This document shows positions 14,168 to 22,239 of a DNA stretch of 22,327 nucleotides, in pieces. Made by a program: the position numbers and the translations under genes. Below the pieces are notes generated by a model, which saw nothing but the letters and a program-made list of their open reading frames with translations, ran no database searches and was not told the origin of the DNA. Source of the stretch: an uncultured Treponema sp. (GTDB lineage Bacteria > Spirochaetota > Spirochaetia > Treponematales > Treponemataceae); assembly GCA_937891125.1 (NCBI GenBank), contig CALAEZ010000240.1, positions 1-22,327 of the forward strand. Reading direction: 5' to 3'. Numbering within the stretch: position 1 is the first letter of the stretch; each line of letters begins with the position of its first letter.

Positions 14168-16132
14168 CTATCCGTTAACCAAGGCGATAAAGGCGTCTTC
14201 ATCAATAATCTGAACGCCGTACTGTGCCGCCTTTACATTTTTGCTTGAGCCGCTTGTCGTATCATTTGTAACAAGATAACTCAAGTCCTTCGTAACCGAT
14301 GACTTGCATGAGCCGCCCGCTTTTTTCACGAGCGCCTCGGCGTCTGCACGCTTCATGGTGCGAAGCTCGCCGGTAAAGCAAAAGGATTTTCCCGATAACG
14401 CGCCGCCTAACGCCTCCTGCACGTGAATCGTGCCGCTTGCAACAAGCGCACGCATTTCTGCTGCATTTTCCTGCAGACCGCTTACCGCAACAGACGCCAT
14501 AATGTCAGCAAAGCCATACACGGCGGCAATTTTTTCCTGGGGAGCTGCAAGCAGCGCTTCAAGCGTAGTAAAGCCTGCGTCAATAAGCTTTTGCACGCTT
14601 GTTTCGCCAATGCCTTCAATGTCAAAGCCTGCCACAAAGGCGGCAAGCGGCACCGTGCGATGATTTTGAATCGAGTCAAATACCTTCTGCGCACCCAGTG
14701 AATCTTTTTGCTTAAGGAGTGCCTCCTCCTGCAAAAAATACGGCGCAAGCTCTTCTACGGTAAGCGTATACAGGTCAGAAATTGCCGTGACGCGCTTACT
14801 TTCAAAGAGCGCAGTAATGAGCGTTTCACCTACATCACGAATATCAATGACGCTCACCCATTTTTTTATCTGATGTAACACGCGCTTAGAACACTGCTTG
14901 TTCGGGCAAAAAAGGCGCGTTCCATCGTCACGCAGAAGCGTGCCACACGTTTCGCAAACGGTCGGCACAACGACAGCTGCTGTCGTGCCGACGCGCTCCC
15001 CCGCCGCCTCCTGCCCGTGCGTTTCAGAAAGCACGCTTTCGATTTTCGGAATGATTTCGCCGCGCTTTACCACTACAACGCGACTTCCAATTTTTAAGCC
15101 AAGCTTTCGCATGGTAAGCGGATTTGCAAGGCTTGCCCGCTGCACAGTCGTTCCCGCAAGCTGCACGGCGTCAAACACAGCAACGGGCGTGTATGTCGCG
15201 CCAGAAACGCTCCATTCAACACTGCGCACGGTTGTCACCGCTTCCTCAAGGCTGAACTTAAAGGCAATTTGCCGATCAGGGCGCGCGCGGGCGGCGTCCG
15301 CATGATTTATGGCGCGCTCTTTTACGACAAGACCGTCAATGTCGTAGGCAAGCGTACTCCGCTTTTCCATTACCTCCGCGCGGTAGTCAATAACCGCCTG
15401 CGCTGTCGATGCAATGTGCAGCGGAACTGTCGTAAAGCCGCATGAGGTGAGCCATGTGATTTTTTCTTCCTCGTCAGAAAAGGGAGAGGCGCCTTCAGTC
15501 GCAAGCGCATCATAGGTAATGAGCGACAGGTGCTCACATCCTACGCCATCCTTTCGCTTCATTAAGCCGTTAGCAGCGTTTCTGCAGTTTGCCTTGTCCG
15601 CATAATAGGTGCTATGCACCTCATGTGTCATAATAACCTCGCCGCGCACGCCGCCGGTAAAATCGATGCGCGCACCTTGTGCGTCAAAAAGCGCTGCCTG
15701 CACGCCATGCATTTTTTTTGCATTTGCCGTAATGTCATCGCCAACTGAGCCGTCACCGCGCGTTACGGCGCGCACAAGCACGCCATGCTGATACTGCAGC
15801 TCAAGCGAGGCGCCATCAAGCTTGTACTCAATCAGGTATTCTGCATACTGATGCGTGCGCGCCCAGACTAAAAACTGCTCAGGGTCAGCAGCTTTTTCCT
15901 GACTTCCCATCGGCATAACGTGGCGCGCCTTACGAAAGTTTCCGCTGTCAGCACCCACCCGAAGCAAAATCGGATTGTGCGGGTCTTTTGCCTTAAGCTC
16001 GTCCCACAGCGCATCAAAGGCAGCGTCGCTAATTTCCGCTTCGCCGTTATAGTATGATTTTTGATAGCGCGTTATGAGTGACACAAGCTCGTTTATACGC
16101 GCGGTTTCGTCAATGTCAAATAAGTCGCTCAT
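14168..16132 (-). CDS. ligA: NAD-dependent DNA ligase LigA
   Basis: This 654-aa cytoplasmic enzyme, near the usual 670, seals nicks in replication and repair using NAD. The adenylation domain carries the active-site lysine in EYKLDGASLEL (about residue 103), RGDGSVGDD and GGVRGEVIM. An OB domain follows, then a four-cysteine zinc finger (CETC and CPNKQCSK, about 398-420), a helix-hairpin-helix region (AGFDIEGIGETSVQKLIDAG), and a C-terminal BRCT domain (GKSFCFTGELRTMKRADAEA, about 575-654). The first helices match domain Ia, which binds NMN. The ATG overlaps the trmB stop by 4 bases (ATGA), so the two are coupled. All key regions look intact. Confidence 0.95.
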   Translation of the reverse strand: MSDLFDIDETARINELVSLITRYQKSYYNGEAEISDAAFDALWDELKAKDPHNPILLRVGADSGNFRKARHVMPMGSQEKAADPEQFLVWARTHQYAEYLIEYKLDGASLELQYQHGVLVRAVTRGDGSVGDDITANAKKMHGVQAALFDAQGARIDFTGGVRGEVIMTHEVHSTYYADKANCRNAANGLMKRKDGVGCEHLSLITYDALATEGASPFSDEEEKITWLTSCGFTTVPLHIASTAQAVIDYRAEVMEKRSTLAYDIDGLVVKERAINHADAARARPDRQIAFKFSLEEAVTTVRSVEWSVSGATYTPVAVFDAVQLAGTTVQRASLANPLTMRKLGLKIGSRVVVVKRGEIIPKIESVLSETHGQEAAGERVGTTAAVVVPTVCETCGTLLRDDGTRLFCPNKQCSKRVLHQIKKWVSVIDIRDVGETLITALFESKRVTAISDLYTLTVEELAPYFLQEEALLKQKDSLGAQKVFDSIQNHRTVPLAAFVAGFDIEGIGETSVQKLIDAGFTTLEALLAAPQEKIAAVYGFADIMASVAVSGLQENAAEMRALVASGTIHVQEALGGALSGKSFCFTGELRTMKRADAEALVKKAGGSCKSSVTKDLSYLVTNDTTSGSSKNVKAAQYGVQIIDEDAFIALVNG

Positions 16133-16869
16133 TGCGCCTCTTCCCCTGTCACCTTCTCAAAAAAGAGCTCGCTTATCACGCGGTTAGCGTCAAGTCCCTT
16201 GTGCTCAAAGCGCGTTTCCGGGCGCCACGCCTGGTGCGGCGCATAGCCGTCATACTTATTTTTTAGATGGGGCGTTTGTAAAAGCTCTGAAAGCGCAAAT
16301 TCCGCGTACGGGAGCCAGTCAGTCACAAAATACAGATAGCCGCCTGGCACAAGCTTCTGCGTAAGCAGATCCGTGCGCGGCCGCTGCACGAGGCGTCGCT
16401 TGTGGTGCCGCTTTTTAGGCCACGGGTCTGCAAAAAAAATGTGAAAAGCGCTTACCGAGCCGTCTTTTATCTGCAAGCGCAGCACCTCCATGGCGTCGTA
16501 TTCGATAATACGCAGATTTGAAAGCGAGCGGTCGCGGATTTCGCCGAGCAGGCGCCCCACGCCCGCCTTATGCACCTCTATACCGATGTAATTTATATCC
16601 CGGTGTTCGTCGGCGATGATGGCAGTTGCGTGGCCCATGCCAAATCCAATTTCAATGACGACCGGATGTGCATTTCCAAAAATAGCTTCATAATCAAGCG
16701 GCGTCTCTGAAAAAGGAATGCAGTAGCGGTCGTGCAACTCTTCATAATTGCGCTTTTCACGCTCAGTCATGTGTCCGCCACGCATAACAAAGGTATGTAC
16801 CTCACGATGCACGCCGTCTTTTTTTTCTGTCGGCTGTGTCTCAAGAAAGCTTGTCTGTTCGTCGCTCAT
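16129..16869 (-). CDS. trmB: tRNA (guanine-N7-)-methyltransferase TrmB
   Basis: The product is 246 aa from the ATG at 16869, chosen for the AAAGGAA site 7 bases upstream; the open frame to 16962 runs into the upstream gene. TrmB methylates N7 of G46 in tRNA using S-adenosylmethionine. Motifs are the SAM-binding loop VIEIGFGMGHATAIIA, GIEVHKAGVGRLL, the family signature FFADPWPKKRHHKRRLVQ and the C-terminal TRFEHKGLDANRVISELFF. An N-terminal tail of about 40 polar residues precedes the catalytic fold. The start is 22 bases after the upstream lipoprotein stop, and its TGA overlaps the ligA start. Confidence 0.94.
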   Translation of the reverse strand: MSDEQTSFLETQPTEKKDGVHREVHTFVMRGGHMTEREKRNYEELHDRYCIPFSETPLDYEAIFGNAHPVVIEIGFGMGHATAIIADEHRDINYIGIEVHKAGVGRLLGEIRDRSLSNLRIIEYDAMEVLRLQIKDGSVSAFHIFFADPWPKKRHHKRRLVQRPRTDLLTQKLVPGGYLYFVTDWLPYAEFALSELLQTPHLKNKYDGYAPHQAWRPETRFEHKGLDANRVISELFFEKVTGEEAQ

Positions 16870-16891
16870 GTTCAGTTCCTTTCTGTTTTTC

Positions 16892-17560
16892 TTATTCGTC
16901 TGCAGAAGCAGCTGCCGCCTTCGTCTCTTTAAGCGCTTCAGGCGGCAACAGGCAGACCACACCGTTATTCGCGGTCACCAGGCAACGGCGCATCGTATAG
17001 GCATTTCGATAATCCTTAGCGATGTCAGCATTGCTTTTCCAGCTGCTTCGGCGCTTGTTAAAAAAAAGCAAATCGTCTGTCTCGGTATACAAGGCAATGT
17101 ATTCGGTCACTGCCGTTTTTATGCAGTCACGGGCGGTAAGCGCCGTTGCCGTAAGCAGCTCCTCAGGATATGCCACGGTGACGACCGTCGAAGCTTCATT
17201 TCCCGCTGCATCAACATACAGGCAGGAATATGAGCCATTTTTGATAACATCGCCGGGCGCAGGGCGCAAATTGGTATAGCCAGCCCAGTTTTTATCAGAG
17301 CCTGCTATAAGACGCGGCTCGGGAATTTGCCAGGTAAGCCCGCTTTCGGTATGCACCGCCGTAATGTGGTCTGCACGCTGAGAAGCAGTATCTGTCTGCA
17401 CAAAAAGCGAAAGACGCGTGTCGGGTGCCGACTCGTCATCGGCAAAATCAAAGACTACGCTTCCCGTAACCGAAAGCACTGACGGGTCAGACTGAGAGCA
17501 GGCAGTAAAAAAAAGAGTCGCAAGCAGAAAAACGCTTACGACAGCAAGAAAACGTTTCAT
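16892..17560 (-). CDS. Lipoprotein of unknown function
   Basis: This 222-aa protein has a lipoprotein signal (TLFFTAC, Cys21). The mature part starts with a beta-rich region (VLSVTGSVVFDFADDESAPD), followed by an alpha-helical section and a C-terminus ending in an Ala/Glu-rich tail (KETKAAAASADE). I do not recognise the family. A role at the periplasmic or surface side of the envelope is all that the sequence supports. It begins 4 bases after the stop of the 388-aa protein gene with no clear ribosome site, so translation is probably coupled. It precedes trmB by 22 bases. Confidence 0.78.
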   Translation of the reverse strand: MKRFLAVVSVFLLATLFFTACSQSDPSVLSVTGSVVFDFADDESAPDTRLSLFVQTDTASQRADHITAVHTESGLTWQIPEPRLIAGSDKNWAGYTNLRPAPGDVIKNGSYSCLYVDAAGNEASTVVTVAYPEELLTATALTARDCIKTAVTEYIALYTETDDLLFFNKRRSSWKSNADIAKDYRNAYTMRRCLVTANNGVVCLLPPEALKETKAAAASADE

Positions 17561-17564
17561 ACCG

Positions 17565-18731
17565 CTAAAAATTAAAAATCAGATTGATAACCGTCAAATC
17601 ACTTGACGAAAACTGGTTGACAATTGACTCAAACTTGACGCCAACCTTTTTGCATGCATCGTCCAAATAGGAAAAGTAATACATGCCCAAATCGGTGCCG
17701 CCCTGTCCCTCGGGAATCTCGCGGTAAAAATCAATCAAGCTCCGCTTTTCAAGGTCAGCAGCAGATTTTTGCTCGATATTGTGCTTTACCTCCTGAAATT
17801 CGTCCTCTTTGTTGTACAACGTAATCTGCAGGCGCCCCTGCTTACCGATTGCCGTCGAGCCACCGCCGAGCTTCCAGGAAATAGACACCTGTTCGTGCTT
17901 ACGCTTAAGCTCCGAGATGATTTTTGAGCGGATTTCGGGGTCAAACATCAACGAATCAACATCCTCCACGCCGCTGTACATAATTTTTGCTTCCTTGCGC
18001 AGGTTCGTATTTTCACTCGAAAGCGCAAGCTCCATAAGCAGGATTGAAATGTATTCGGCAACGCGTGATTTTTCCATGTACACGTACAGCAAATCCTGAA
18101 TTGCCTGATTCATCTGGTCAAAACCCTGCGAACGATAAAATTTAGTAATAATGTACCAGTTCATCAGATTCTGGCGGTTCAAAAGCTTTTCGGTCATCAA
18201 AAGATAAATGTTCTTATCTTCTGGTGAATACTCCTTGTTCGCCATAATTGCATTCCACACAGGGTCAAGAATATCCTTGCGCGCCTTCTGAATAATGTCA
18301 TCTTTGTTTGCCAGCGTCAGGCGAAGCTGTGTGTCACTGATTTGCGTTTTATCGTCAATAAGCTGCGATGGATTTGCACGGTTAAATTTGCGCACAACAT
18401 CGCATTTAATCAGCTCAGAAAAAATCTGACGGTCAAACTGCTTATACAAAATTGAATACACAACCGTTTTTGACAAATCCATGACCTCTTGCCGCGAAGA
18501 AACAAATTCAGAAAGCGAAATCTCAATTTTAGAGATGTAGTCAAGCATAATCATGCTCTGCACCGACTGCGGCGAAAACGGATTTAAGGAGATTCCGTAC
18601 TCTTCGGTGTTATCAGCAAGGCGGAATTTTAAGAGCTTCTTCTGGTGGCTAATAAAATGAGAGGCACCTTCCTGTGTCAATATAACCTTTAAAGGCAGAC
18701 TAAGTACAAACTTTTTTCCTGAACCACTCAT
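17565..18731 (-). CDS. Conserved-looking cytoplasmic protein of unknown function
   Basis: The product is 388 aa from the ATG at 18731. AAAAAAGGAG lies 7 bases before that start, and the strong promoter further upstream excludes the longer frame to 18863. The protein lacks a signal peptide and membrane segments. It is mostly helical in the middle (about 60-260, many Asp, Lys and Ile/Leu), with a beta-type section near 290-320 (SWKLGGGSTAIGKQGRLQIT) and a C-terminal section ending SSDLTVINLIFNF. I recognise no catalytic motif and no named family; it looks like a spirochaete-type hypothetical. As first gene of the operon it is expressed with an envelope lipoprotein, trmB and ligA. I would not infer a function from this. 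Confidence 0.8.
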   Translation of the reverse strand: MSGSGKKFVLSLPLKVILTQEGASHFISHQKKLLKFRLADNTEEYGISLNPFSPQSVQSMIMLDYISKIEISLSEFVSSRQEVMDLSKTVVYSILYKQFDRQIFSELIKCDVVRKFNRANPSQLIDDKTQISDTQLRLTLANKDDIIQKARKDILDPVWNAIMANKEYSPEDKNIYLLMTEKLLNRQNLMNWYIITKFYRSQGFDQMNQAIQDLLYVYMEKSRVAEYISILLMELALSSENTNLRKEAKIMYSGVEDVDSLMFDPEIRSKIISELKRKHEQVSISWKLGGGSTAIGKQGRLQITLYNKEDEFQEVKHNIEQKSAADLEKRSLIDFYREIPEGQGGTDLGMYYFSYLDDACKKVGVKFESIVNQFSSSDLTVINLIFNF

Positions 18732-18738
18732 ACACCAA

Positions 18739-18748
18739 CTCCTTTTTT
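18739..18748 (-). promoter_or_regulatory. Ribosome binding site fixing the start at 18731
   Basis: AAAAAAGGAG on the minus strand is 7 bases from the ATG at 18731. It is the strongest Shine-Dalgarno site in the window and decides against the in-frame ATGs at 18758 and 18863. Confidence 0.8.
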
Positions 18749-18749
18749 C

Positions 18750-18778
18750 ATTATACATAAAGGTACTTGCATTGTAAA
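18750..18778 (-). promoter_or_regulatory. Strong promoter of the five-gene 18731-13577 operon
   Basis: TTTACA (18778-18773) and TATAAT (18755-18750) are 17 bases apart on the minus strand, near consensus. The start is expected near 18743. It is intertwined with the plus-strand promoter of the 18803 gene. The following four genes have gaps of at most 22 bases and no visible promoter of their own. Confidence 0.8.
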
Positions 18779-18793
18779 CAGACAAATTATATT
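18767..18793 (+). promoter_or_regulatory. Candidate promoter of the 18803 membrane-protein gene
   Basis: TATATT (18788-18793) is preceded by TTGCAT (18767-18772) at a short 15-base spacing. The transcription start would be near 18800, 3 bases before the ATG. It overlaps the opposing promoter's -35, so the two may compete for RNA polymerase. Confidence 0.4.
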
Positions 18794-18802
18794 CTATTGG
18801 AC

Positions 18803-20758
18803 ATGAAAAGCCGTTGCCTGCTACTGCTGTTGCTCTGCGTCTGTCTTCGCGCACCTGCGGCAAGTATTCCTGCAGGAAGTAGTCTTTCGCTTGCGGTAGA
18901 GAAAACTATTCTCAAAGCGGGCTTTACGCCATCGCGTATTCCGCTTGCAACAACAGGACAAGATGTATTCCCCTACAATATCACGGTGGATTTTCCGTGC
19001 GAAAGCCAGAAGCAGGAAAACAACACAAAGCTGCTGTTTGCGTTTATGCAAGAAGATATCTGGCAAGCAAGTGACGCATTTTCTGATTTTTTACGCGCCA
19101 TTTCGCAAGCCGCTGACCGTCCTGCCGTTACGGTGCTTTGTGCAGCAGGCGATAAAAGTCCCGCGGGGCTTGCCTCCCTCCACACGGGAACAGCCGAATA
19201 TGCAAACGCCGTAAAGGAATTTGAAACACCAGCCGTTGTTGTCGTTACCCTCACTGACTCCTGCACCGTCTTTATGGGAAGCTTTCGCCGCACAACGCCT
19301 CGCTGGCTCACCGAAATCGTTTTTCAAGCGCTCTACGAAAAAAAAGCAGTATTCAGCTTTCCGACCGCCGTTACTTCATTCTACCGCCTCGGCTTTATTC
19401 AGGCAGACGCGCGCATGGAAGCATTTATGCGCGAAGCAATTCCTGCAGTGCACCTGACGCTTCCAGAAAACACTGATTTTTCGGTGCTCACGGCGCTCTG
19501 CGCGCACTACCCTACCGCTGAAAAAACCGCCGAATGGGACAGCCACTACCTTGTCATTCCCTTTTTCTATCCGCTCAAAGCCTGCATCATTGGAGAGCGC
19601 GCCTTTGTGATAAGCGCCTTTGTTTTAAGCACATTTTCGATCCTGCTTTTATGCGCCTTTACGTTTTCGGGTGCAGATGCACGCAAACAGCGAAAGCGTG
19701 CAGCAAAATCCTGGTTCATGCTGCCGCTTACCGTGGGCATTTTGTTCTGCGCAATTTTGCTTTCGCAGGCAGTTGCCGTGCATATACCGATTATTAAAAG
19801 TGCTTCAGCCCTTGTAAAGCTGAGCTTTAAGGTCGTGCTTGCAGCGCTTATTGTTTCCATTTTCTTTGCCGTACAGGAGCTTCTCAAGGCACCCGTAGGA
19901 CTCTTTGTCTATGGCGACCTTCCGCTGTACGTTGCTGCCTGCAACATTTTCCTTTTTGCAGCAATTGACCTGCAGTTTTTCCTTCCGTTCGTTATCGAAT
20001 ATGCCATTATCTACCGCGTGCGAAAAACTGATGACGTCTTGCGCCTTATTCTTGCACTGCTTGCCATGCTCATTCCCGTATCTCCGTATGTCTACACCAT
20101 CATGGCCAACAGCAGGTCAGACGCTATCACCCAGCTGATATTCTGCTCCTGGCGCGTAAACCTGCTGTTGGCACTGCTGTTTTTCCCATTCCAGGTTATA
20201 TGGCTTCGCATTCTGCTGTGGTTCAAGCTGTATCACCATGCAGGAAAGGTCATCATACAGCGCGCGCTTGCACATAACGCCATTTCAATTGCAGTCATCA
20301 TCGGATGCTTTATCGGTATTGCCGTGTCGCTAACGCTTATTTCAAACAAGCTTACGCCAGAAACAGAAAAAAAGGCGACCATTATCTTACGCGACAGAGA
20401 TACGGTGCACGTTTCACTTGCAAGCACGACATTTTCTGACTTAACAACCGAGCATGTAACCATCACCAGCGATGTTGAGGCAGTGCGCTACAGCTTAGAA
20501 CTTGAAGCAACCGCTGGAGCCGTTCCCTTGTACGATGCAAACTATGCCTTTAGTCTTGACGAAAATGCAGCGCACGCGCAATTCGACATTCCCGACTTTC
20601 CGCCAAAAGCAATAACAGTCGACTACGCATTTTCAAGCGAAACAAGCGGCACGCTCACCGTCACCGCGCTGTACCGCACCGACACGCCGAGCGTCTACCG
20701 GCAGGAAGTACGCACGCTTGCCATTATCGGTTCGCGCGCTCACAAGGATGCGCAATGA
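18803..20758 (+). CDS. Multi-pass membrane protein with large exported domain, unknown function
   Basis: The product is 651 aa from the ATG at 18803, chosen because MKSRCLLLLLLCVCLRAPAA is a good signal peptide; an ATG at 18767 lies before the predicted -10. An exported domain of about 240 residues (20-265) follows, then about seven membrane segments between residues 266 and 515 (about 266-290, 303-328, 335-360, 375-403, 411-434, 443-474 and 492-515). The C-terminal 135 residues read as a beta-rich domain (TIILRDRDTVHVSLAS, then repeated TITSDVEAVRYSLELEA-like strands). I recognise no transporter or enzyme motif. Its stop overlaps the dinB start by 4 bases (ATGA). A Shine-Dalgarno site is missing, as at recO. 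The function is unknown. Confidence 0.82.
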   Translation: MKSRCLLLLLLCVCLRAPAASIPAGSSLSLAVEKTILKAGFTPSRIPLATTGQDVFPYNITVDFPCESQKQENNTKLLFAFMQEDIWQASDAFSDFLRAISQAADRPAVTVLCAAGDKSPAGLASLHTGTAEYANAVKEFETPAVVVVTLTDSCTVFMGSFRRTTPRWLTEIVFQALYEKKAVFSFPTAVTSFYRLGFIQADARMEAFMREAIPAVHLTLPENTDFSVLTALCAHYPTAEKTAEWDSHYLVIPFFYPLKACIIGERAFVISAFVLSTFSILLLCAFTFSGADARKQRKRAAKSWFMLPLTVGILFCAILLSQAVAVHIPIIKSASALVKLSFKVVLAALIVSIFFAVQELLKAPVGLFVYGDLPLYVAACNIFLFAAIDLQFFLPFVIEYAIIYRVRKTDDVLRLILALLAMLIPVSPYVYTIMANSRSDAITQLIFCSWRVNLLLALLFFPFQVIWLRILLWFKLYHHAGKVIIQRALAHNAISIAVIIGCFIGIAVSLTLISNKLTPETEKKATIILRDRDTVHVSLASTTFSDLTTEHVTITSDVEAVRYSLELEATAGAVPLYDANYAFSLDENAAHAQFDIPDFPPKAITVDYAFSSETSGTLTVTALYRTDTPSVYRQEVRTLAIIGSRAHKDAQ

Positions 20759-22239
20759 GCGTGTTTTTGCACATAGACCTTGACGCTTTTTTTGCCTCCG
20801 TTGAACAGCTCGACCACCCCGACTGGAAGGGAAAGCCGGTTATCGTAGGCGGGCTTCCCGGCGACCGGCGCGCCGTTGTTTCCACTGCCTCCTACGAAGC
20901 GCGCGCCTTTGGCGTTCACTCCGCAATGCCGCTTGCCGAGGCGGTCAGGAGGTGCCCCGATGGCATTTTTGTGCGCGGCAACATGAAGCGCTATCACGAA
21001 AAAAGCGCCGAGGTCATGGCAATTTTTCAGCGCTATTCGCCGGATGTGCAGCAGATGAGCGTTGATGAAGCCTTTATCGATTTAACGGGCACCGAGCGCT
21101 TGTTTGGGCCGCCAGAAGAAACTGCGCGCGCCATCAAAGAGGAGGTGCGTACACAGACCGGGCTTACCGTTTCTGTCGGCATGGCAAGCAACCGGTACCT
21201 TGCCAAAATTGCCTCAGGCTTACAAAAGCCCGACGGATTTTGCCGCGTCGCGCCAGGAGAAGAAACCGCCTTTATGCTCGCTCTTCCGCTCACTAAAATC
21301 TGGGGCGCGGGAGAAAAAACACAGGCGCGCCTTCGCTCGCTCGGGCTGTATACCGCACGAGACATCTACACCAAAAGCCGCGCCATGCTTGAAAGCGTTT
21401 TTGGGAAAGCTGGCGGCAGCTTTTTGTATACCGCCGTGCGCGGGCTTGAAGCAGAATCCTTTTTGAAGGAAGCAAAAACCCACTCCATCTCAAGCGAAAG
21501 CACCTATGCCTTTGACCTTACCGACCGCGACGCCATCGACACCGCACTTCTTGAGCTTTCTTACACCGTTTCATTTCGTCTGTTTCGGGAAAAACTTCGA
21601 ACAAACGCAGTGAGCGTAAAGATTCGCTACGACGACTTTTCTACCGTCAGTATACAGGACTCAAACGAACGCGACATCATGTCTACCGATGACTTATACG
21701 AGCGGGTAAAGCAGCTCTTTTACAAAAAATACGATTTTTCCCACAGCATACGTCTGCTCGGCGTTGCCGCGCTCAATGTCACCGACAGCGCTGCCCCACG
21801 CCAAAAAGAGCTGTTTGACTTTGGCGAAGAAAAGCGGCGCAAGGTTGAAAACGCCATTTTTGAAGCAAAGCAAAAAAATCCGTCGCTCCACATTACCAAA
21901 GCCCGCCTCCTACGCGCACTGCTTTTGCCGATTCTCGCCGCTGCAAGCTTTCTGCAGCTTTCAGCCGTTCGTCCGCTTCCGCTTGCAGCCGAAAGCGCAC
22001 TTGAGCTTGAAACCGAGCGAGAAAGCGATGGCACCGGAAGCCTCGTCTTTGACACATCAGCACTCCCCCTGGAGTCAGAATCGAAAGAAGCAGCGCTTAT
22101 TGAAACGAACATAGGCGGAAAAGACATCGTTTTTAGCGCAGACGGCTACTGGCAGGCGCTGTACTCAGGAGAGGCGTCGTACAGCTTTTGCTTTGGCTCA
22201 ACGCCCGCTTTTTCTTCGAGCGCCCCCGTGCTTTCGTAA
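20755..22239 (+). CDS. dinB: DNA polymerase IV (DinB) with an unusual in-frame secreted-protein-like tail
   Basis: Residues 1 to about 385 are a complete Y-family translesion polymerase: FLHIDLDAFFASVEQ (metal-binding Asp), SYEARAFGVHSAMPL, the catalytic SVDEAFIDLTG, SVGMASNRYLAKIASGLQKP, the helix-hairpin-helix near KIWGAGEKTQARLRSLG, and the little-finger domain from about 245 (THSISSESTYAF) to ITKARLL. Normal Pol IV is about 350-400 aa, so the protein should end here. Instead the frame runs on to residue 494 through a signal-peptide-like stretch (about 382-413, RALLLPILAAASFLQL, ending PLPLAAES) and an acidic, beta-like region. AAGGA lies 6 bases before the ATG, which overlaps the preceding stop. 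The polymerase call is certain. The tail is either a true fusion, or a downstream gene joined by a mutation or sequence error. Confidence 0.93.
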   Translation: MSVFLHIDLDAFFASVEQLDHPDWKGKPVIVGGLPGDRRAVVSTASYEARAFGVHSAMPLAEAVRRCPDGIFVRGNMKRYHEKSAEVMAIFQRYSPDVQQMSVDEAFIDLTGTERLFGPPEETARAIKEEVRTQTGLTVSVGMASNRYLAKIASGLQKPDGFCRVAPGEETAFMLALPLTKIWGAGEKTQARLRSLGLYTARDIYTKSRAMLESVFGKAGGSFLYTAVRGLEAESFLKEAKTHSISSESTYAFDLTDRDAIDTALLELSYTVSFRLFREKLRTNAVSVKIRYDDFSTVSIQDSNERDIMSTDDLYERVKQLFYKKYDFSHSIRLLGVAALNVTDSAAPRQKELFDFGEEKRRKVENAIFEAKQKNPSLHITKARLLRALLLPILAAASFLQLSAVRPLPLAAESALELETERESDGTGSLVFDTSALPLESESKEAALIETNIGGKDIVFSADGYWQALYSGEASYSFCFGSTPAFSSSAPVLS

